DNA of 64,000 bases from contig NZ_SRLE01000011.1 in NCBI RefSeq assembly GCF_004745945.1, positions 186,001 through 250,000 of the forward strand, given 5' to 3'. This document shows, piece after piece, positions 36,425 through 46,100 of the stretch (position 1 is the stretch's first letter; every line of letters starts with the position of its first letter). Position numbers and translations under genes: made by a program. This DNA is from Mangrovimicrobium sediminis. Lineage in GTDB: Bacteria > Pseudomonadota > Gammaproteobacteria > Pseudomonadales > Halieaceae. Below the pieces are notes generated by a model. The model did not search any database. It was not told the DNA's origin and saw nothing but the letters and a program-made list of their open reading frames with translations.

Positions 36425-38448
36425 GATTGATGGCCTCTAGCCGTGTAATTGGCGTAGAACTGTTTCTCGAACCAGTCGAAGAAGGCTTTGCGGCTGATAC
36501 CGGGCCGAGGCTCAATGCGGATGGCGTCGCCGGTTTTCAACACCTTGATCGCCTGCCTGGTCCTGTCCAGATGTTTTTTGGTGGACTTGTCTTTGACGTA
36601 TGCCGGTGTGGTGTAGATTTCCTGTACGCAGAGCAACATCAGGTAGGCGGTGACGCTGTCTAGCTTGGCCTCTTCGCCGCAAATGTGATCAATCAGGACA
36701 GGCAGGCTATCCATGCCGGTACCGCTCAGGTAATAGGCAAGCTGCTTCTGGTTGTCCGTCTCAACCAGCTCTCCGAGCCGTTTGTTGAAATGACGAAAGG
36801 CGTGAAAGATCTCCGCGTATTCACTGAAGAACTGTTTGACCACCAGGTCATCCGTGGGCCCGGTAAGGTCACCGGCTTCTCCCAGGTCCACCAGTTTGCG
36901 AATCATCTCGTTCAGGGCGATCTGTTCCCGGCGCTCAGGGGAGAGGTCTGCGTAGATCGCCATGATTTGCGCGGGCGTCAGATCCGGTATTTCCATGGGT
37001 TTATGGGTCCACCCGGTCTGTTGCAGCATCACCCGGTGGGACGGGAAGGGCTTGGCAGAGCGGGTATTTATACCGCTGACTTTGACTAAGGATCCATTGC
37101 GCAGCAGAGTCTCCAGAGCCGTGACTTCCCCCTCCCACTGGGTGCCTGATCCAGTGACAGCATACCCTTCTACTGCCGCGGACCCCTCAGGGGTAAGGAT
37201 ATTGATCGTATAGCCCTGGTTTTTCTCACAGGCGCCCCGCAGGCGCTGCTCAACCCAGTCATAGGCGAGTACGATCCGCGGTAAATCCGTGTCCTCATCG
37301 ACCTCATTGCCAGGTGGCAGATCCAGGGCTTCGATGGGGTGAATATTGGCAAGTCGTTTTATCGGCTCGAGTAGTGGGCCTGCACGGTCGAGCTTGGTGA
37401 AAAAGCCCGCTTCGCTGTTGTCATACATTGCCTTGTGGGAGAAGTTGACTGAACCCACAAACAGCCAGGACTGCTTCCGGTTGTAGAAATGGTACATCTT
37501 CGCGTGGAGCCGACGGAACACTTGTCCTTTCGTACCCAGCTGTGTCGCGACCTCATCGCGCCAACGTGCCCAATGGAGATACTCCTCTGCGTTGATGCGC
37601 TCGAAATAGGCCGGAGTACACAGCGCATTGCCTTCCGCATCGAGCGGCAGCAGGATGTGTATCTCCTGAACGCCCAAGTCGTCGAAGAAGTCCGCCAGGT
37701 CATTCTCCGGATCTTCGGCGAAGAATGGCGAGATAATCTCCAGGGTCCAGTTGTTGTAGGTAAAGTTGTCTCGTGCCTGTTTGCGCAGGAAGTTGGGGAG
37801 GTTGTGCCGCTCCTTGTTGCGGTTAAGCTCATAGTAGGCGGCGGATGATGCATTCCTCGTGCTCCGACATTCGGTCAGGAAGAGTCCGATCCTGTCCAGT
37901 GCCGATGGATCCCCGCCGCCAGGCAGCTGGCGCTGAGCCTGTAGCCAGGTGACGTCGTCGCGTAACTGCTTGAGGAATTGCCGTGGAGCTTCATCCTGCC
38001 ACAGTACCTCCCAATGCATGCATTCGATATTGTCCCACCAGCCAGCCCGGGTCAGGTTGTTCGAACCTGCGCCGACCAGCAGGCAGCGCCTTTCATAGTT
38101 GGGGTCGTAAACCAGTATCAGTCCCACCTTGGGGTGAAAGGCGTTGTTGCCCAGGTGCACACCGTGGAACAGGTACTCCATGGCAGGTGAGGTATTACCC
38201 TCCTGTCGGAATATCTTGAGATCAAAAAACACCTCCAGGGGGAGCCCGGTCGTACGCAGCTTCTCGCGAACCTGGAACTGTTTTACCCGTGCGTCGGAGG
38301 AGTAGGGGATGCTGCCCGGCAGTAACAGCGGGATCACCTCTAGCTCAAAAAACTCCGGCTCAAAGGTATAGGTGGTGAAGACGGCGGCCTCGACGGTACA
38401 GCCGTCCAGCAGTTCCCTGACCCGGTCCGAGACGACTATAGTTTCCAT
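36421..38448 (-). CDS. Double-motif phospholipase D-family protein
   Basis: A 675-residue cytoplasmic protein with two PLD half-sites: H-P-K at about 105-107 with G-S-N-N at about 128-131, and H-A-K at about 315-317 with G-S-V-N at about 332-335. Together they form one complete pseudodimeric active site, as in PLD nucleases and Tdp1-like enzymes. The remaining 320 residues contain a beta-rich stretch and a helical C-terminus with no recognised motif. Its start overlaps the end of the upstream gene by 13 bases and its stop overlaps the helicase start. DNA or RNA phosphodiester cleavage is the probable activity. DrmC of DISARM is also a PLD protein but is usually smaller. Confidence 0.82.
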   Translation of the reverse strand: METIVVSDRVRELLDGCTVEAAVFTTYTFEPEFFELEVIPLLLPGSIPYSSDARVKQFQVREKLRTTGLPLEVFFDLKIFRQEGNTSPAMEYLFHGVHLGNNAFHPKVGLILVYDPNYERRCLLVGAGSNNLTRAGWWDNIECMHWEVLWQDEAPRQFLKQLRDDVTWLQAQRQLPGGGDPSALDRIGLFLTECRSTRNASSAAYYELNRNKERHNLPNFLRKQARDNFTYNNWTLEIISPFFAEDPENDLADFFDDLGVQEIHILLPLDAEGNALCTPAYFERINAEEYLHWARWRDEVATQLGTKGQVFRRLHAKMYHFYNRKQSWLFVGSVNFSHKAMYDNSEAGFFTKLDRAGPLLEPIKRLANIHPIEALDLPPGNEVDEDTDLPRIVLAYDWVEQRLRGACEKNQGYTINILTPEGSAAVEGYAVTGSGTQWEGEVTALETLLRNGSLVKVSGINTRSAKPFPSHRVMLQQTGWTHKPMEIPDLTPAQIMAIYADLSPERREQIALNEMIRKLVDLGEAGDLTGPTDDLVVKQFFSEYAEIFHAFRHFNKRLGELVETDNQKQLAYYLSGTGMDSLPVLIDHICGEEAKLDSVTAYLMLLCVQEIYTTPAYVKDKSTKKHLDRTRQAIKVLKTGDAIRIEPRPGISRKAFFDWFEKQFYANYTARGHQS

Positions 38449-39719
38449 CCCGCCTCCAGGCCGTCGTTGGCCACGCGCATGTAGGAGTCGATGAAGTAGT
38501 CGTAATCCCAGGCACTCTCCAATTCCGCCTGGTTTTTCAGTTCCACGGTTTCGCTCGGGACTCTGACACGTAGGGTCCTCCCGCTTTCAACCTCCACCCA
38601 CGGAGCACCACCGCGCTGTTCCATAACGGCGCTATTGAGCTGAAGTATCTGTTCCACAACGCGGGCCTGGTCGCCTCGATGGAGGGCATCAAGTATTTCG
38701 TTCAATGCCTCGCCGCGTGGTACCCCGGATAGGTCCAGCTCCCTTGGCAAATGATCGTACCTGTAGCGACCCTTCAGTTCCGAGAGGATGGTGTCGAGTG
38801 ACTCTCCGTCTTTGCGGCGGCAGTAGTGGAAAATATTGTTGGCGGCGACCAGCAGCCGCTCAACATGCTCGATATCCGTGAGGTAGTCGGCGAGTCGGTC
38901 CAGCGTGGTGTGCTTTCTCAGTTCATCGATGAATCGCTGCAGAGTCATATTCCTGATACTGGAGCCCGCGATCTTTTGAGTAACGCGCCACACTTCAGCC
39001 TGGACCTCATGGCCAGGGTTGCCCGTCAGCAGAGCGTCCCGCAACGCTTCCCGGGCGGTACGGTTGTTGATGGCGCGGACGAAAGAGGAGGAATACGCAT
39101 TGATTTCGTCGTCGCCAAAACGGGAGTTGCTTGTAAAAATTTCGATCAGTATATCCCGCTTGTTTTGCCCCAGCTTTCTTTCTATCTGACCGGCGATTTC
39201 TTGTCCGTGCGCCGTCAACTCGCGTCGCTCACCAGAGACAAGGCCCGTATCCCGTAGCGCCGTTGAGTAGAGACCCCAGAGTCCGTAGCTGGCCTGGTCA
39301 CTCAGGATGAGTTGCCCGGCCCCGAGACCGAATGTAATGGCTCGGTTGGGATCCTCCAGGCGTTTTCTCACCCGGGTGATGCCCATGATTTTGTGGTCCC
39401 GACCCAGGAAGCGCAGATACCCGGCCAGTTGTTCATAGCGCAGGAACGACTCCTGAATTTTCAGGTAGCGCTCGTGCTCCGGGTAGTGGCTGTTCAGTTC
39501 ATTGCACCACTTGAACCCAAGCAGGGCAGTGGCGAAATTTTCCAGTGAGGAGGTGATCGTTGTCAGGTTGCTGATGACGCGACGGCCGAAATAGGTCCAC
39601 ACCATCTCGAAGCCGAGGGGGTCGCGGGATCCCTTGGGTTTGGCTCTTTCATCCAGTAGTGTTAAAAAAGGCACGGCAGTACTTTTTATAGGTGGGCCAT
39701 GTTCAAATGTAGCTCTCAT
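38436..39719 (-). CDS. Unknown helical protein leading a PLD/helicase operon
   Basis: A 427-residue soluble, mainly helical protein, first gene of the three-gene minus-strand operon. Segments such as GFEMVWTYFGRRVISNLTT and AGYLRFLGRDHKIMGITRVRKRL look structured, and the region about 110-190 (ASYGLWGLYSTALRDTGLV, ERRELTAHGQEIA) resembles a winged-helix domain, suggesting DNA recognition. No nuclease or ATPase motif is visible. The promoter should lie in the 490-base gap shared with the divergent DrmD-like gene. The role as specificity or sensor subunit is inference from position only. Confidence 0.7.
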   Translation of the reverse strand: MRATFEHGPPIKSTAVPFLTLLDERAKPKGSRDPLGFEMVWTYFGRRVISNLTTITSSLENFATALLGFKWCNELNSHYPEHERYLKIQESFLRYEQLAGYLRFLGRDHKIMGITRVRKRLEDPNRAITFGLGAGQLILSDQASYGLWGLYSTALRDTGLVSGERRELTAHGQEIAGQIERKLGQNKRDILIEIFTSNSRFGDDEINAYSSSFVRAINNRTAREALRDALLTGNPGHEVQAEVWRVTQKIAGSSIRNMTLQRFIDELRKHTTLDRLADYLTDIEHVERLLVAANNIFHYCRRKDGESLDTILSELKGRYRYDHLPRELDLSGVPRGEALNEILDALHRGDQARVVEQILQLNSAVMEQRGGAPWVEVESGRTLRVRVPSETVELKNQAELESAWDYDYFIDSYMRVANDGLEAGWKL

Positions 39720-40215
39720 TCCCTGCTACTTGTTGTGCAAGGGCGGCTATTTTCAAACGGGCACAAGTAATCGGTTTCAAATTTGTTCGCATTATAGGGT
39801 TGCCAATGTAGCCAACTGCAAATGCCTGCTTCACGGTTATGCGCGAAAACACGACTTGTATAAATAGCCAGTATCTGAATTGCGCCTTCCAGATGCTTCA
39901 ATTGGCGGCGTAGCGTTCCAGTAGCTAGCGGTGCACGAGCCAGCTTCGCCGGTTGACGCCACAGCCTTGGTTTTCAGCACTACCGTGTTCCAGTGGGTGA
40001 ATCAAGTGATGAGACTGATCGGACGCTAGCTTTGCGAATCACTGCACAGGCCTGGATTTTGTTAGTCATTGTAATCTTTTGAAATGTCCAATGGTCCTCC
40101 GGTTCTGGCATCATTACCGGCCAGCGAGCGCGAGTACTGGAATCGTCAAGATTGATTAAAAACTGTACTGGAAAGCGCGATCAAGGACGCTGCAGAACGC
40201 TAGAGCTGGCTAGTG
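39720..40215. other. Divergent intergenic region between the two defence operons
   Basis: About 495 bases separate the leftward PLD/helicase operon from the rightward methylase cluster. No supported gene is present; short open frames on either strand lack ribosome-binding sites. It must hold both promoters. AT-rich segments occur near 39760-39870 and 40060-40160, but I cannot call specific -35/-10 pairs or an operator with confidence. Confidence 0.5.
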
Positions 40216-43176
40216 ATGGACGGAACCGACGACATGCAAAAACCTAGGCAAGACTGCCTGTATGCCCCTGGCGCCCGTGTCGTCATTCGCGACTGTGAGT
40301 GGGTCGTCCGTCGCGCCGATGCCTGCGATGACGGCGGCTACGTGCTCACCGTCGATGGCCTCTCCGAACTCGTCATTGGCAAGAGCGCCCAATTTTTAAC
40401 CAGCCTCGAAGAAGCTGCCAACGCCATCCGCGTGCTCGACCCGGCCGAGACCCGCTTCGAGCAGGACCTCAGCCCCGGCTTCGAGAAGAGCCGCCTGTTC
40501 ATCGAGACCCAACTGCGCCAGATTACCCCGGCTGACGACCGCATCCACCTCGGCCACAAGGCGGCCATGGACCCGGTGCCCTACCAACTGGACCCGGCCC
40601 TACAGGCGCTCAAACAGAACCGCCAGCGTATCCTCATTGCCGACGCCGTGGGCCTGGGCAAGACCCTGGAAGCCGGCATATTGGTGACTGAACTGATGCG
40701 CCGTGGCCGCGGCAAGCGCATACTGGTGCTCACCCTCAAGAGCATGATGACCCAGTTCCAGAAGGAGCTGTGGAACCGCTTCACCATCCCGCTTACCCGG
40801 CTGGACTCCCAGGGTTTGCAGCGGGTGCGCAATAACATCCCTGGCAACCACAATCCGTTCTATTACTACGACAAGTCGATCATCTCCATCGACACCCTCA
40901 AGCAGGACAACGAGTTTCGCCGCCACCTGGAGAGTGCCTACTGGGACATCATCGTCGTCGACGAGGCGCACAATGTGGCCGAGCGCGGCACCAGTTCCCA
41001 GCGCGCCAAGCTGGCACAGCTGCTGGCGGGCCGGTCCGATACCCTGATCATGCTCTCCGCCACGCCCCACGACGGCAAGGCCCGCTCCTTCGCCAGCCTG
41101 GTGAACATGCTGGACCCGACGGCCATCAGCGATCCCGACGACTACGCCAAAGAGGATTTCCGCGACAAGGGCCTGGTGATCCGCCGCTTCAAGAAAGACA
41201 TTCGCGACCAGGTGCAGCAGGAGTTCAAGGAGCGGGTCGTCAACGACATCTACCTGGACGCCTCACCCGAGGAGGAGCTCGCTTACCAGGCCCTGCTGGA
41301 GGTGCCTTTCACCTACCGTGCAGAACACAGCGCCCGCGGCGAAAACACCGCCGAGCGCAACGGCCAGCTGGTGCGTATCGGCCTGCAGAAGGCCATCTTT
41401 AGCTCCCCGGCGGCAGCGTTGGTGTCCGTTCAGCAGCGCGTCAAAAAGCTTGAAAGCGGCGCCCAGCAAAGCGAGGCAGAGCGGGAGGAAATTCAAGCCC
41501 TGGAAGGTCTGCAACGGGCCCTGGGCAAGGTCATCCCGGCACACTTCAGCAAATACCAGTCCCTGCTCAAGCTACTCAAGAGCACAGACTTCGGCTGGAA
41601 GAAATCCAACGCCGAAGATCGCTTGGTGATCTTCAGCGAGCGCATCGAGACCCTGAAGTGGCTCTACGAACGCATGGGCACGGATCTCAAGTTGAAGGAA
41701 AGTGCTATGAAGATTCTCCATGGCGGCAGGAGCGATATTGAACAACAAGAGATCGTGGAGGCCTTCGGCAAATCCGAATCCCCGCTGCGCGTGTTGTTGT
41801 GCTCCGACGTGGCTTCGGAAGGCATCAACCTGCACTACCTCTCCCACCGCCTGGTGCATTTCGACCTCCCCTGGTCGCTGATGGTATTCCAGCAACGCAA
41901 CGGCCGGGTGGACCGCTACGGCCAGGAACAGACGCCGATCATCACTTACCTCATCACCCGCAGTGACAACCCCACGGTGAAGGGTGACCAGCGCATCCTG
42001 GAAATTCTTAAGGACAAGGACGAGCAGGCCTACCGGAACATCGGCGACCCGGCCACCTTCATGAAGGTACACGATGCGCAGGCGGAGGAAGAGCTGACGG
42101 CCGAGGCCATGGCCGCGGGTACTGATGCCGAAACCTTCGACCAGCAGTACCAACCGGACGACAGCAACGACGGCGACGACCTGCTTGCCCTGTTCCTCAA
42201 CCCGGATGCCGCACAGCCCAAATCCCGGGCTGAAAGCGAACAGCAAACCGTAGACCGGTACAGCCTGTTCCCCAGCGATTTTGAGTTTGCCCGCCAGGCC
42301 CTGCAAGCTCTCAACCGCGAACGCAAACAGGTCAACTTCAGTTTCAACGAAGCGCAAGACACGCTCACCCTCACGCCCCCGGACGACCTCGACTACCGTT
42401 TCCGCTTCCTGCCGCCGGAAATCCGCCCGGATACCGGCAGCCTGGTACTAACGGCAGACCGGCGGCGTTTTGAGGAGGAAATCCGCCGCAGCCGGCAGGA
42501 CGAGAACGCCTGGCCCAAGCTGCACTATCTCTGGCCCCAGCACCCGGCTATCCAGTGGCTGCAGGACAGGCTGCTGGCCCAGGTGGCCCGCCACAGCGCG
42601 CCGGTGCTGGTGCTGCCGGATACCCCGCAGGTGAACGCCGCGCTGGCGCCGGGAGAATCGGTGTTCCTGGTCAGCGGCCTGATCCCCAACCGCAAAGCCC
42701 ACCCGGTGATCTGGGAGTGGTTCGCTGTGCGCTGTGGGGCAGGGCAGGTCGCCGAGGTACAGCCCGCGGAGGACTGGCTGCGCCAGTTACAGCTGGACGA
42801 CCGCCTGCCCAACCGCGCCCAGCCGGTGGATATCAGTGGCCTGGAAGCCCTGCGCCAGCCGGTGATCGACAGCGTAAGGGCGGAAATGGCCCAGCGCCAG
42901 GCGGATTTCGTCGCCACCCACCAGCCTGAGTTGGAGCGGCAACTCGCAGATTTGCAGTCCTTGCAGGACCGCCAGGAGCGACAACTCGAAATGCAACTGG
43001 CCCGTTCCGAGCAGGCAGAGAACTTCAAGACTTCCCGTCGGGAAATGCGCCTCAAGCATATCGAGAGAGTGTTCCAGGAATACCAGGTCTGGGTGCGCGA
43101 TACCCTGACCATCGAGCCACAGCCCTATATCCAGATCATCGCCGCGTTTACTCGTGGCAACGGCAGCGGGGCATAA
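40216..43176 (+). CDS. DrmD-like SNF2 helicase of a DISARM-like cluster
   Basis: About 987 residues. The SNF2/RapA-like motor has Walker A IADAVGLGKT (about 141-150), DEAH (about 249-252), LSATPHDGK, and the C-lobe motifs SDVASEGINL and QRNGRVDRYGQ. An N-terminal 100-residue beta domain (GARVVIRDCEWVVRR) precedes it, and a helical Gln/Glu-rich C-terminus follows. Size, domain order and the immediately following giant adenine methylase match the drmD-drmMI arrangement of class 1 DISARM. The role would be restriction of unmodified invading DNA. GTG-ATG in tandem leaves the start open by one codon, and another ATG lies six codons in; the ribosome-binding site is weak. Confidence 0.85.
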   Translation: MDGTDDMQKPRQDCLYAPGARVVIRDCEWVVRRADACDDGGYVLTVDGLSELVIGKSAQFLTSLEEAANAIRVLDPAETRFEQDLSPGFEKSRLFIETQLRQITPADDRIHLGHKAAMDPVPYQLDPALQALKQNRQRILIADAVGLGKTLEAGILVTELMRRGRGKRILVLTLKSMMTQFQKELWNRFTIPLTRLDSQGLQRVRNNIPGNHNPFYYYDKSIISIDTLKQDNEFRRHLESAYWDIIVVDEAHNVAERGTSSQRAKLAQLLAGRSDTLIMLSATPHDGKARSFASLVNMLDPTAISDPDDYAKEDFRDKGLVIRRFKKDIRDQVQQEFKERVVNDIYLDASPEEELAYQALLEVPFTYRAEHSARGENTAERNGQLVRIGLQKAIFSSPAAALVSVQQRVKKLESGAQQSEAEREEIQALEGLQRALGKVIPAHFSKYQSLLKLLKSTDFGWKKSNAEDRLVIFSERIETLKWLYERMGTDLKLKESAMKILHGGRSDIEQQEIVEAFGKSESPLRVLLCSDVASEGINLHYLSHRLVHFDLPWSLMVFQQRNGRVDRYGQEQTPIITYLITRSDNPTVKGDQRILEILKDKDEQAYRNIGDPATFMKVHDAQAEEELTAEAMAAGTDAETFDQQYQPDDSNDGDDLLALFLNPDAAQPKSRAESEQQTVDRYSLFPSDFEFARQALQALNRERKQVNFSFNEAQDTLTLTPPDDLDYRFRFLPPEIRPDTGSLVLTADRRRFEEEIRRSRQDENAWPKLHYLWPQHPAIQWLQDRLLAQVARHSAPVLVLPDTPQVNAALAPGESVFLVSGLIPNRKAHPVIWEWFAVRCGAGQVAEVQPAEDWLRQLQLDDRLPNRAQPVDISGLEALRQPVIDSVRAEMAQRQADFVATHQPELERQLADLQSLQDRQERQLEMQLARSEQAENFKTSRREMRLKHIERVFQEYQVWVRDTLTIEPQPYIQIIAAFTRGNGSGA

Positions 43177-43185
43177 GGAATCACG

Positions 43186-46100
43186 ATGGCCGTCCAGGAC
43201 ACAGCCGCCACCTTCATTGGCCTCAGCAACGAGAATGAGTTCTTTAGCCCCCACTATCTGGCCGAGGTGTTCCAGGGTGATTTCGCCGACACCATCGCCG
43301 AATGGGAGAGCAGGGAAGCCCAGGCAGAGGCTTACACCTCCCCGCACCGCGCCCTGCGCAACCTGCACCAGGCCTACTTCGCCCTGCGGCAAAAACTCAA
43401 GAGCGAGCGCAGCGCCACCGAGCGCATCCGCTTGCAACGGGATTTCTTCAAGGAACTGATGCAGGCCCTGGGCATCTCTTGGCAACCGGAAAACCGTGAG
43501 GTGGCTCCTAACACGGAACTGCCAGTCCTAGCCGCCCTGGGCGACCAGCTCTGGGTACTGGGCGCACTGGACCCGGACAACGAGGGCGAAGACCCGCTCA
43601 CCCTCACATTGAACCGCGAGCAGTTTATCGGCCCCGGCCCTCACCACGACACCCTGAAGAACAAGGACTGGTACGCCATCCTCAACGAGGCCCTGTTCCG
43701 CCAGCCCAACCCGCCGCGCTGGGTGCTGTTGCTGAGCGACCGCCAGGGCCTGCTGATAGACCGCTACAAGTGGTCGCAGAACCGCCTGCTGCGTTTCGAC
43801 TGGGAGGAAATCCTCGGCCGCCGCGACGACAAGACCCTGAAGGCCACCGCCGTGCTGTTGCACCGGGAGAGCCTGGCGCCGGAAGAGGGCCAGTGCCGCC
43901 TCGACAACCTGGACGAGAACAGCCACAAGCACGCCTTCGCCGTCTCCGACGACTTGAAATACGCCTTGCGCCAGGCCATCGAACTGCTCGGCAACGAGGC
44001 CGCCGGGCAGCTCATCGAGCAGGCCCGCGAGCGCAAGGAGGGCATCTACAGCGGCCAGAACGCCCTGGACCCGGACCAGCTCTCCCGCGAATGCCTGCGC
44101 TACATGTACCGCCTGCTTTTCCTGTTTTACATCGAGGCGCGGCCGGAGCTGGGCTACCTGCCCACCGCGGACGACACTTGGCGCCTGGGCTACAGCCTCG
44201 ACAGCCTGCGCGACCTGGAAATGGTGCGCCTCACCACCGAGGCCAGCCGCCAGGGCCACTACTTCCACGACAGCCTGCAGCGCATGTTCACCCTGGTCTA
44301 CAGTGGTTACGCTCCCGCCCGCCAGGCCGACCACACCCACGCGAGCAGTGCCAACGCCTTCACCCTGCAGGGGCTGGACAGCCACCTGTTCGACCCGGCC
44401 AGAACGCCGCTGCTGAACCGCGTGGTGTTCAGCAATGCCACCCTGCAGCAGGTTGTGCAGTCCATGTCCCTCACGCGGTCGCAGAAAGGCAAGCGGCGCC
44501 GGGGCAGGGTGAGCTATACCCAGCTCGGCATCAACCAGCTCGGCGCGGTGTACGAAGCCCTGCTAAGTTACCGTGGCTTCTTCGCCACCGAGGATCTGTA
44601 CGAGGTAGCGCCCAAGGGCAAGAACATTGAGCCGGACGCGCTGGAAACCGGCTACTTCGTTACTGCCGCACAGCTCGAGGACTTTCACCAGGACGAGCGC
44701 GTACATGACCTTGTGGATGGCAGGAAGAGTCTGCGCCTGCACCCAAAAGGCAAGTTTATCTACCGCATGGCCGGGCGCGACCGGGAGAAGTCCGCCAGCT
44801 ACTACACCCCGGAGGTGCTCACCAAGAGCCTGGTGAAATACACCCTGAAGGAACGCCTGACCGACGACGTGAGCGCGGACGACATTCTGCAGCTCACCGT
44901 CTGCGAGCCCGCCATGGGCAGCGCGGCCTTCTTGAACGAGGCGGTCAGCCAGCTCGCCGAGGCTTACCTCACCCGCAAGCAGCAGGAACTGGGCAAGCGC
45001 GTCCCCCACGAGGATTACCAGCGCGAACTGCAGCGTGTGAAGATGCATATCGCCGACCACAACGTGTTTGGGGTGGACCTGAACCCCATCGCCGTGGAAC
45101 TGGCGGAAGTCTCGCTGTGGCTTAACGCCCTGTCCGGCGGTTACAGCGTGCCCTGGTTTGGCTACCAGCTCTTTACAGGTAACAGCCTGATTGGCGCCCG
45201 GCGTGAAGTCTATTCTCAAAGCACGCTGAAAAAGCAGCCCAAGGAAGGCTTGTGGTACAGCAATGCGCCGCGTCGGTTGGCGCCGGAAACCCTGCTGGGC
45301 GTGGAGGGTGAGGGCGGCCGTAGATCCAACGAGATTTACCACTTCCTCCTTCCCGACCCCGGCATGGCCGGCTACAACGACAAGGTCGCCAAGCAACTCC
45401 GCCCCGAGGCCTTCGCCAAAATCAAGGCCTGGAAAAAGTCCTTCTGTGCTCCCCTGGACGACGGCGAAATCCGTACCCTCCAGTTCCTCAGTGACGCGGT
45501 CGACAAACTCTGGCGCGAACACACCCAGGTGCTGGCCCAGGACCGCCAGCGCACCGAGGACGCCTACCCCCTCTGGGGCCAGGAGAGCGTGGAAGAGCGC
45601 CACACCAGCACCCACGAAAAAGACGCCATCCGCAGTCGCGGCATCTTCAACACCAATGCCAGGCTGGCCTCGCCCTACCGCCGCCTGAAACTGGCGATGG
45701 ACTACTGGTGCGCCCTCTGGTTCTGGCCGCTGGACAAGGTTGCGCAACTACCGGACCGGCAAAAGTGGCTGATCGACCTGAACACCATCCTCAACAGCGC
45801 CGGCACATTCGACTTCGCACCGGAGCAGGAGGGGCTGTTTGCGGCCAACGAGGAAACCGAAGCTACTGCTGATACAGAGGATAGCGCGCGCTACTCGGAG
45901 CCCGCCTTCGCCGAACCCCAGGACGATATGTTCGGAGCGCAGGATGCCCAGCTTGAAATGCGTGCGGAAGCTCTCGCCGTGCGCGATGTGAGCAACCAGC
46001 GCGGTGAACTTAACCTGGAGAAGCTGTTCCGGAATCCTTTCTTCGCCACGCTGGATATCGCTAACCAGTTGGGCGAGCAGTATCGCTTCTTTCACTGGGA

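Noticed and set aside
36421-43176. Complete standard DISARM operon (drmC to drmMI)
   Set aside because: The PLD gene is on the opposite strand, is larger than DrmC and overlaps its own helicase gene, so it belongs to a separate operon; separate DrmA and DrmB genes are not seen.
43528-44385. Long minus-strand open frames inside the methylase gene
   Set aside because: They arise from the GC-rich codon pattern of the plus-strand gene and have repetitive, non-protein-like composition.
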